NCBI GenBank assembly: GCA_937868795.1
Contig: CALMNM010000094.1
Span: forward strand, 1 to 63,943
Direction: 5' to 3'
Source of the DNA: an uncultured Acholeplasma sp.
GTDB taxonomy: Bacteria; Bacillota_I; Bacilli_A; Acholeplasmatales; Acholeplasmataceae
Length of the DNA stretch: 63,943 nucleotides
A model generated the notes under the pieces. That model was not told the DNA's origin and made no database searches. It saw only the letters and a list, made by a program, of their open reading frames with translations. The first letter of the stretch is position 1; each line of letters opens with the position of its first letter. The position numbers were made by a program, and so were the translations under genes. Shown in pieces: positions 58,208 through 63,943 of the stretch.

Positions 58208-59610
58208 GCCTTCACCTCTTTAAGATAATCACCAAAAATCTCTTCATCAGAAGGACGTTTTGGGGTAAAGTATTCGGATACCCAAGTTACGTTAATAAAG
58301 TGTTTAAAGGTGATGTTTTCTGAAGTGATATTACCACCCCACGAACCACAACCTAAGGATACCGTAGAAGGCATGCCATTAAAGAACGCACCTCCATTAC
58401 CTGCAGCTTGTGCTTGGTTGACCATGACACGGCTCGTCTTCATGCGTGCACCAATAGTGTCGATATAAGATTGATTAAAGGTATGGATACCACAGGAATG
58501 ACCTGTACCGTAATTATTCGTGAGTCTTTCTAAAATCTTATAGCCTTCTTCAAATTCAGTATATTTAAAGACGGTTAAAACAGGGGATAATTTTTCTTGA
58601 GAAAAGAAGTCTTTTTCAATCTCATTAGCTCCTTCTACTAGCAATACTTTAACATCATCACTAACAGCGATTCCTGCTGCATCTGCAATCGTCTTTGCAG
58701 ATTGTGCAATGATCGCTGGATTGATAGAGCGATAACCTTTCGCATTTAAAATCCACATGTATTCTTCTAAGGTTTTTCTTTCTTCTTTCACGAAGTAAGA
58801 ACCTAATCTAATTAGTTCTCCAATAAAGGCATCATAGATGGATTCATGGACAATCACTGAGTTTTCACTTGAACACGAAGTCGCGTTATCAAAGGATTTA
58901 CTGGTAAATACTTTCTTGGCTGCATCTAAAACATCACAATCTTCCGCGATGATTTGTACAGAATTACCGGGTCCTACACCATAAGCTGGAGTCCCTGAAG
59001 AATATGCCGCTTTAACCATCGGTCCACCACCTGTTGCAAGCACGACATTCACTTGCTTCATGAGTTCACCTGTGAGCTCTAAAGAAGGTTCTTCAATGAC
59101 TTGAATGAGGTCTAGAGGAGCCCCTACTTTCCGTAATCCTTCACGCATAAAATCCACAGCCATCTTGGTTGATAACTTCGCTTTTGGATGAGGTGCGAAG
59201 ATGACAGCATTCTTTCCTTTAACAATGGTAATTCCATTGCTTGCGGGAGTTGCTGTTGGGTTGGTCACAGGTGTTAAAGCACCAACAACACCGACGGGTT
59301 TCGCATATTTTTTGATCTTCTTTTCGTGATCAACATCAATGAGCCCAACTGATTTTGCACCTTTAATATCTTTTAAAACACCTAAGACTTTATTCTTGTG
59401 TTTAAGAATTTTATCAGGGACATTTCCCATACCCGTTTCTTCAACCGCACTCTTGGCGAGTTTGGCGATATTCTCATCGTTGTAGACTTCCCAACCGATG
59501 GCCACGCATACCTTATCAATCTCTTCTTGGGTATAATGATCAATCTGTTGTTGAGCTACTTTCGCTCTTTCGACGTATGTTTGAATGATTTCTTTTGGAT
59601 TCATGGACAT
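58204..59610 (-). CDS. sqwD: CoA-acylating aldehyde dehydrogenase, probable sulfoacetaldehyde dehydrogenase (SqwD/SauS-like)
   Basis: 468 residues, SD AAAGGAG; ATG 59610 or 59604. Aldehyde dehydrogenase fold of the EutE/SauS acylating subgroup: PVGVVGALTPVTNPTATPASN, ATGGGPMVKAAYSSGTPAYGVGPGNS, catalytic Cys near 246 in SFDNATSCSSENSVIV; the second Glu of ordinary ALDHs is absent. No N-terminal encapsulation peptide is evident. With the transketolase genes and CoA ligase it should convert sulfoacetaldehyde + CoA + NAD+ to sulfoacetyl-CoA. Overlaps sucC-like gene by 4 bases. Symbol recalled from the Acholeplasma pathway; substrate not proven here. Confidence 0.82.
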   Translation of the reverse strand: MSMNPKEIIQTYVERAKVAQQQIDHYTQEEIDKVCVAIGWEVYNDENIAKLAKSAVEETGMGNVPDKILKHKNKVLGVLKDIKGAKSVGLIDVDHEKKIKKYAKPVGVVGALTPVTNPTATPASNGITIVKGKNAVIFAPHPKAKLSTKMAVDFMREGLRKVGAPLDLIQVIEEPSLELTGELMKQVNVVLATGGGPMVKAAYSSGTPAYGVGPGNSVQIIAEDCDVLDAAKKVFTSKSFDNATSCSSENSVIVHESIYDAFIGELIRLGSYFVKEERKTLEEYMWILNAKGYRSINPAIIAQSAKTIADAAGIAVSDDVKVLLVEGANEIEKDFFSQEKLSPVLTVFKYTEFEEGYKILERLTNNYGTGHSCGIHTFNQSYIDTIGARMKTSRVMVNQAQAAGNGGAFFNGMPSTVSLGCGSWGGNITSENITFKHFINVTWVSEYFTPKRPSDEEIFGDYLKEVKA

Positions 59611-59619
59611 GTCACTCCT

Positions 59620-60864
59620 TTAGACTAAGATTCCGACTAAACCTAAGATCCATAAAAAGATTGCGATAAACGCTAGGGATACAAAGGCATAAGAAAATAA
59701 CTGATTGAATAACTTCTTCTTATCCACCACTTCTGGTGCACTGGCAATCGCGAGTGCCCCCATGGTAGAAAAGGGACTGATGGTCACAAAGTGAGAACCA
59801 ATCGCGATCGCAATAGTAATCACTGCTGGGGAAACCACATTATTCATCTTATCGGCAAGTTCAACCGCTGTGGGGATAAGGGTAGGCATCACGACACCAA
59901 CCGCGGATGAGAACATCGACATCACACCAGATAATAATGCCATGATGGGAATAGCCGTTCCTTTACTCATTAAATTAGCAAGGAAGGTGGTTAGTAATGC
60001 AACACCACCAAGCTCACTGATAACACTGATCAAGACAGCTGTTCCACAGATTAAGGTAATCGCCGTCCATGCAACACTGTGAATGGCTTGATGAGGATCT
60101 GCTGATTTAATGATGAGTAAGAAGGTAGCAAACACAATACTTGCAAAACCGACGTTCACGCCAAACCCCATGACCCAAACAATGAGTAAGAGGATACAAA
60201 TGAGCGTAATGATTTGTTGTTTATTTAACTTCTCTGGTTTTTCAATGTCGATGCGATTCCCTTTGAGTTTCGCACCACCCAGTAAAAAGAATAAGAAGAT
60301 AGATAAGCAAGTCATGCTGAAAACATGGGTTAAATAGATTCTAAAACCTAAATCTCCAACACCATTTTCTGCAGCGAGTTGTAGGGCAACAATCCCATTA
60401 GGTGCGATGGGTGATAATCCACCAGCAATCGCACCATTGATGATGATAATACTCATCAAGGCAATGGGAATTTTTGCTTGGTAAGCGAGTGCTAAACCGA
60501 TTGGTAATAACAACGCACCGGTTGAAATGTTTCCTGGCCCAATTGATGCAAGAATTAACGCGAGGAAATAAAACACCACAATGATCAGAATCGTTTTCCC
60601 ATGGGATTGATAAATCATCATGTTGGATACTTTTCCTAAGGTTCCATTGAGTTTGGTGATCCCAAACAGTAAGGTCACACCAAAGGTGGTAAAGAAGAGT
60701 TTGAGAGGCCAGTACGAAATGATCGTATCAATCGGGATGCCACCCAAATAGAAACCGACCAATAGGGAAAAGACTAACGCAATTAAACCCACGTTAACAT
60801 TCTTCCAAAAGCCGATAGCAATCGCTACAACGAGCGAAAGTAATGAAATGATCGCGATCGTCAT
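59620..60864 (-). CDS. MatC/SLC13-like anion permease, probable sulfoacetate exporter
   Basis: 414 residues with 11-12 helices. N-terminal block VAIAIGFWKNVNVGLIALVFSLLVGFYLGG and SYWPLKLFFTTFGVTLLFGITKLNGTLGKV is typical of the MatC dicarboxylate-carrier N-terminus; later IGPGNISTGALLLPIGLALAYQAKIPIALMSII, GLSPIAPNGI and ISPFSTMGALAIA repeat-like loops fit the ion-transporter superfamily. Located between the isomerase and dehydrogenase genes, it likely carries a sulfonate or carboxylate end product out. Direction is inference. Weak SD, start 5 bases inside the neighbour's 3' region. Confidence 0.83.
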   Translation of the reverse strand: MTIAIISLLSLVVAIAIGFWKNVNVGLIALVFSLLVGFYLGGIPIDTIISYWPLKLFFTTFGVTLLFGITKLNGTLGKVSNMMIYQSHGKTILIIVVFYFLALILASIGPGNISTGALLLPIGLALAYQAKIPIALMSIIIINGAIAGGLSPIAPNGIVALQLAAENGVGDLGFRIYLTHVFSMTCLSIFLFFLLGGAKLKGNRIDIEKPEKLNKQQIITLICILLLIVWVMGFGVNVGFASIVFATFLLIIKSADPHQAIHSVAWTAITLICGTAVLISVISELGGVALLTTFLANLMSKGTAIPIMALLSGVMSMFSSAVGVVMPTLIPTAVELADKMNNVVSPAVITIAIAIGSHFVTISPFSTMGALAIASAPEVVDKKKLFNQLFSYAFVSLAFIAIFLWILGLVGILV

Positions 60865-60869
60865 ATCAA

Positions 60870-61361
60870 TTACCGTTCTTTATGAAAACTTTCTTTTTCG
60901 ATCTCTCTGACGATAACTCTCGCCTTTTCTAGATTACGAGCACGCCAATCTTCTAAGTTTTGGGTAAACGATGTATTTAAGAATGTTTTTGTCATTTCAA
61001 CACCCATGATGGGTGCGATGATCCATCCACCCATGCATAAGACATTGGCATCATTAATCGCACGGCATTTTTCTGCTGCATAAACGGATTCACAAGCAGC
61101 TGCGTAAACACCTTCATGCTTATTCGCGACCACAGACATCCCCATGCCAGTTCCACAGATTAAGATCCCTCGTTCATAGGTTTTATTTTGAATGAGGGTT
61201 GCTCCTTTTTTGGCGACTTCAAAGAAAGGAAGGGCATTGTTTTCATCAATGGTTCCGATATCTTCTACGAAGTAGTCTTGTTCTAAGAGATACCCTTTAA
61301 TGGCTTCTTTAAGCACATATCCAGATTTATCTGATCCAATAAAGATTTTATTCATCGTCAT
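60870..61361 (-). CDS. sqwI: RpiB/LacAB family isomerase, probable 4-deoxy-4-sulfoerythrose isomerase (SqwI-like)
   Basis: 163 residues (ATG 61361 or 61355). NKIFIGSDKSGYVLKEAIKGYLLEQ replaces the usual DHAG with DKSG; proton-transfer Cys in RGILICGTGMGMSVVANK (near 69), then AAEKCRAINDANVLCMGGWI and a C-terminal WRARNLEKARVIVREIE helix. In RpiB the DHAG loop and Arg residues handle the phosphate and substrate; the altered loop fits a sulfonated substrate (inference). Sits between transketolase and permease genes as in sulfo-TK clusters. Confidence 0.83.
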   Translation of the reverse strand: MTMNKIFIGSDKSGYVLKEAIKGYLLEQDYFVEDIGTIDENNALPFFEVAKKGATLIQNKTYERGILICGTGMGMSVVANKHEGVYAAACESVYAAEKCRAINDANVLCMGGWIIAPIMGVEMTKTFLNTSFTQNLEDWRARNLEKARVIVREIEKESFHKER

Positions 61362-61377
61362 GTTCTCCCTTTATTTT

Positions 61378-62322
61378 CTAGTTTTTTCTTGCGATGACAC
61401 GATGTGCTGCATCAACGATATTCTTTGCTTTAAGACCAAATTTTTCCATGAGGAAATCTTTCTTTCCGACTTCACCAAAATGGTCTTTGACGCCGACTCT
61501 TTCCATCGGTGCTGGATAATGTTCACCTAGTACTTCAGCAACAGCACTTCCTAATCCGTTGATGATATTATGGTTTTCAGCAACCACCACTGCATGCGTC
61601 TTTTTGACATCGTTAATGATGGCTTCTGCATCAATGGGTTTAATCGTATGGATATTGATGACACTCGCAGATATACCTTCTTCTTTAAGGACTTTCGCTG
61701 CATCAAGTGCTTCTTTCACCATAATCCCAGTAGCGAAAATAGAAACATCTTTACCTTCTAGAATCTGAGTAGCTTTTCCTAACGTAAAGGGTTGATTGTC
61801 TTCAAAAATAGGATCAAACTCTTGACGTAGTAAACGAATATACACAGGACCTTTATGGTCAATAATTTGTGGAAATAATGCCGCAAGTTGAACACCATCC
61901 ACGGGTTCAACCACTGTCATCCCTGGAAGATTTCTCATGAGTCCCACATCTTCTAAAGACATATGGGTTCCCCCATTGAGTTGTGCCATGACACCTGGGT
62001 CCGATCCACACATCTTCACATTAAGTCCAGAATAAGCGACCGATAAGGTCACTTGGTCAAACACACGACGTGTGGCAAACGGAGTAAAGGTATGCGTAAA
62101 CGGGAGTTTGCCCATATTCGCTAAACCAGCAGCTACCCCAATCATGTTCGCTTCTTGAACACCGACGTTCACGGTTCTTTCAGGATACTTTTCAGCAAAC
62201 ATCGTCGTTTTTAAAGCTTTCATTAAGTCCGCTTCTACGATGACGATTTCAGGATACTTCTCTGCATAATGCATCAGTAAGTCGACATAGATATCTCTTA
62301 ATTGTCTATTTCTTAGTTCCAT
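61378..62322 (-). CDS. sqwH: Transketolase C-terminal subunit, probable sulfofructose/sulfoerythrulose transketolase (SqwH-like)
   Basis: 314 residues. Pyrimidine-binding domain: VVEADLMKALKTTMFAEKYPERTVNVGVQEANMIGVAAGLA with catalytic-type Glu57, THTFTPFATRRVFDQVTLSVAYSG, THMSLEDVGLMRNLPGMTVVEPVD; C-terminal transketolase domain 185-310 (VSIFATGIMVKEALDAAKVL). Partner of the N-terminal subunit 3 bases upstream. Two-gene transketolases also occur as ordinary pentose-phosphate enzymes, so function rests on the neighbouring genes. Letter of symbol recalled, not verified. Confidence 0.85.
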   Translation of the reverse strand: MELRNRQLRDIYVDLLMHYAEKYPEIVIVEADLMKALKTTMFAEKYPERTVNVGVQEANMIGVAAGLANMGKLPFTHTFTPFATRRVFDQVTLSVAYSGLNVKMCGSDPGVMAQLNGGTHMSLEDVGLMRNLPGMTVVEPVDGVQLAALFPQIIDHKGPVYIRLLRQEFDPIFEDNQPFTLGKATQILEGKDVSIFATGIMVKEALDAAKVLKEEGISASVINIHTIKPIDAEAIINDVKKTHAVVVAENHNIINGLGSAVAEVLGEHYPAPMERVGVKDHFGEVGKKDFLMEKFGLKAKNIVDAAHRVIARKN

Positions 62323-62325
62323 GAT

Positions 62326-63138
62326 TTATTCCAACCCTTCAATGGCTTGTTTTGCCATGTCCTTCGTGACAGGCATATTATGTGAGCCTACTTTACCTTC
62401 ACAGAAAGATGCACCTTTTCCTTTAATGGTGTGCATGATAATCATAGAAGGTTTTCCCTTAATGGCTTTTGCATTCAAAATCGCTTTTTGGATGGCGATG
62501 ACATCATGGCCATCAATCACTTGAACATACCAATTAAAAGCTTCCCATTTCTTATCTAAAGGATGCACATCATTGATCTGATTGACATCACCATCGATTT
62601 GCATCTTGTTATAATCGGTGAATGCGATAAGGGTATCCAATTTTCTGTTTCCTGCAAAAAGTGCAGCTTCCCAAATTTGCCCTTCTTGAGATTCACCATC
62701 ACCAATCAGGGTAAAAATCTTATAGGGTGCATGATCCATCTGTGCTGCTACTGCCATACCCACGGCTGCTGAGAATCCTTGACCTAAAGATCCCGTGGTC
62801 ATATCCACACCGACCGTCTTATTCATATCGGTATGTGAGGGAAGATTGGTATTGGAGACATTCAAGGTATCCAATAGTTCCATTGGGAAATAACCTTTCA
62901 AGGCAAGTGTTGCGTAAACCGCAGGTCCACCATGACCCTTCGATAAGACGAAACGATCACGTTCACTCCATTTAGGATTTTTAGGATCAATCTTCATCTG
63001 ATCAAAATAAAGGACAGCGAGTGCATCAGCAATCGATAAGGATCCGCCGATATGTCCAACCCCGAGGGTCGCGATGGTATGCAAGGTGAGTTTTCTTATT
63101 TCCTTTGCATAATGTTCTAATAATTGTCTGTTTTCCAT
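62326..63138 (-). CDS. sqwG: Transketolase N-terminal (TPP) subunit (SqwG-like)
   Basis: 270 residues. Thiamine-diphosphate binding motif GDGESQEGQIWEAALFAG (about 144-161) ending at DYNKMQ; HTIATLGVGHIGGSLSIADALAVLYF, FVLSKGHGGPAVYATLALKGY, TGSLGQGFSAAVGMAVAAQ. Complements the C-terminal subunit. Predicted to remove a C2 unit from 6-deoxy-6-sulfofructose and pass it to glyceraldehyde-3-phosphate, giving xylulose-5-phosphate and sulfoerythrose, with a second round after isomerisation giving sulfoacetaldehyde. SD GGAGA 6 bases before ATG 63138. Confidence 0.85.
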   Translation of the reverse strand: MENRQLLEHYAKEIRKLTLHTIATLGVGHIGGSLSIADALAVLYFDQMKIDPKNPKWSERDRFVLSKGHGGPAVYATLALKGYFPMELLDTLNVSNTNLPSHTDMNKTVGVDMTTGSLGQGFSAAVGMAVAAQMDHAPYKIFTLIGDGESQEGQIWEAALFAGNRKLDTLIAFTDYNKMQIDGDVNQINDVHPLDKKWEAFNWYVQVIDGHDVIAIQKAILNAKAIKGKPSMIIMHTIKGKGASFCEGKVGSHNMPVTKDMAKQAIEGLE

Positions 63139-63147
63139 AATCTTCTC

Positions 63148-63943
63148 CTAATAAATGTATGTATCAATCTTGAGTAATTGTCCTAAAACGCTAAGTTCTT
63201 CTTTGACATCACCATAGATCACCACAAAGTGGGGTTCCCAGCCATCTTGAACTAAATCTTCGATGAGTGGATGTACGTCTTGTTCAACTTTGACGACGAC
63301 AGAGGTTCCTAAGAACTGTTGAGGTTTATCAAGGATTTCCCCTGAGGCGATAAAGAATCTAAATGTGCCATCAGGACGTCTTCCGATACGGAATAATGTC
63401 GCTTCTTTATTCGCTCTTAAACCGAACTCCATGGTAGGTCCAATCTTGCGGTTAGGATGAACGCCTGTGGTTGCTCCTGTATCTAGACGGGCTAGTGAAC
63501 ATGCTGCGGTGCCACAATGCCAGAACGTAATCGTGTTTTCTTCTTCATTGATGGAGACAGGATCTCCTAAGTAAGTAGGTGTTTCTGAGAGTTCTTGACC
63601 CACATACATCGATAAAGCACCATATGCATCAGCTTCACATGCAGCAGCAATCTTCCGGTCATTGAGTAATCCTAAGACACCACACACAGGTGTTTTATAT
63701 TCTGTGAAGAAGTCAGGCCAACAGCGGGATGCAATCGCGTGAATCTGGTGCTTGTCAATATAATCTTGATAAGCTTTAAACAGTTTCACAAAGTCTCTTT
63801 GATTGGTGGCATCTATCTCTTTTAAACCCACCATCTTTGATTCAGCGAGTTCTCTTTCTTTTTGAATCGCTTCTTCTGATAATTTTTGTGCTTCTTGCAT
63901 GAATTCTCTTGCTTCAATGGTCTTTAGGTTCACACCAAAAGCA
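63148..63943 (-). CDS. sqvD: Fucose/arabinose isomerase-like protein, probable SQ isomerase SqvD (N-terminus outside window)
   Basis: Open frame runs to the right edge (residues AFGVNLKTIEAREFM at the start), so the true N-terminus lies beyond 63943; a GTG at 63933 is only an internal codon. The 264 visible residues correspond to the middle and C-terminal part of L-fucose/L-arabinose isomerase-like enzymes: IASRCWPDFFTEYKTPVCGVLGLLND, AACEADAYGALSMYVGQEL, TFWHCGTAACSLAR, ATGVHP-like loop and FFIASGEIL. Glu/Asp/His metal residues are consistent with E-A-D in ACEADAYG and the H of FWHCG. In sulfoglycolysis such enzymes turn sulfoquinovose into sulfofructose. Confidence 0.8.
   Translation of the reverse strand, partial: AFGVNLKTIEAREFMQEAQKLSEEAIQKERELAESKMVGLKEIDATNQRDFVKLFKAYQDYIDKHQIHAIASRCWPDFFTEYKTPVCGVLGLLNDRKIAAACEADAYGALSMYVGQELSETPTYLGDPVSINEEENTITFWHCGTAACSLARLDTGATTGVHPNRKIGPTMEFGLRANKEATLFRIGRRPDGTFRFFIASGEILDKPQQFLGTSVVVKVEQDVHPLIEDLVQDGWEPHFVVIYGDVKEELSVLGQLLKIDTYIY

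Noticed and set aside
58204-62322. Bacterial microcompartment (ethanolamine/propanediol type)
   Set aside because: EutE-like dehydrogenase suggested it, but no shell proteins or encapsulation peptides are present.
1-63943. CRISPR arrays, IS elements, integrases, tRNA or rRNA genes
   Set aside because: No regularly spaced repeats, transposase/integrase motifs, cloverleaf or rRNA-like sequence noticed on either strand by eye; a tRNA scan would settle it.

Overview
The window looks like chromosomal DNA of a low-to-moderate GC, anaerobic Firmicutes/Tenericutes-type bacterium. Genes are densely packed on the minus strand, with AGGAGG-type ribosome sites, frequent ATGA stop/start overlaps, lipoprotein signals, GntR, RpiR and CcpA-type regulation and a bifurcating-type lactate dehydrogenase. 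UGA works as a stop codon in many overlaps, so this is not a code-4 Mycoplasma/Spiroplasma. An Acholeplasma/Izemoplasma-like organism is my best guess, because the sulfoglycolysis variant found here has, as I recall, been reported from Acholeplasma. No rRNA, tRNA, CRISPR array or insertion sequence was seen. No gene-free stretch exceeds about 250 bases.

Left part, 1-21.7 kb, all minus strand: a carbohydrate ABC transporter (permease fragment plus two solute-binding proteins), a large surface protein with an unusual GCGS C-terminal anchor, and a seven-gene operon whose genes overlap or nearly touch. That operon runs anhydro-MurNAc kinase (anmK), a BadF/BadG amino-sugar kinase, a GH4 glycosidase, a cytoplasmic GHL10 glycosidase, a secreted double GHL10 glycosidase, a serine hydrolase and a secreted Big2/beta-helix/amidase lipoprotein. 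A MurR/RpiR regulator precedes it. Together they suggest scavenging of peptidoglycan amino sugars.

Middle, 21.8-50 kb: an etfB-etfA-glcD lactate oxidation operon; a ROK-like kinase with a PIG-L deacetylase; a NAGPA-family secreted glycosidase with a lipoprotein; a GGDEF protein; a channel operon (MscS and CASTOR-like); NUDIX and NahK-like kinase; a PadR/HAAS-DUF4097 envelope-sensing unit with a new 37-residue ORF; three tandem EF-hand-like paralogues; galM. Then, on the plus strand, a small membrane protein, a PAS-GGDEF protein and a glycerate operon (cdaR-gntP-glycerate kinase). A five-gene minus-strand housekeeping operon (GrpB, isochorismatase, VOC, two GNATs) follows.

Right part, 51.2-63.9 kb: the most striking system, an apparently complete sulfoquinovose (plant sulfolipid sugar) pathway of the transketolase type ending in sulfoacetate. 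It comprises a GH31 sulfoquinovosidase, a GPH-family importer, two overlapping GntR/UTRA regulators, a two-subunit acyl-CoA ligase (ATP formation), a CoA-acylating sulfoacetaldehyde dehydrogenase, a MatC-like anion permease, an RpiB/LacAB-type isomerase, a split transketolase, and the C-terminal part of a fucose/arabinose-isomerase-like SQ isomerase running off the right edge. The GH31 enzyme carries Gln where the known SQases have the sulfonate-binding Arg.
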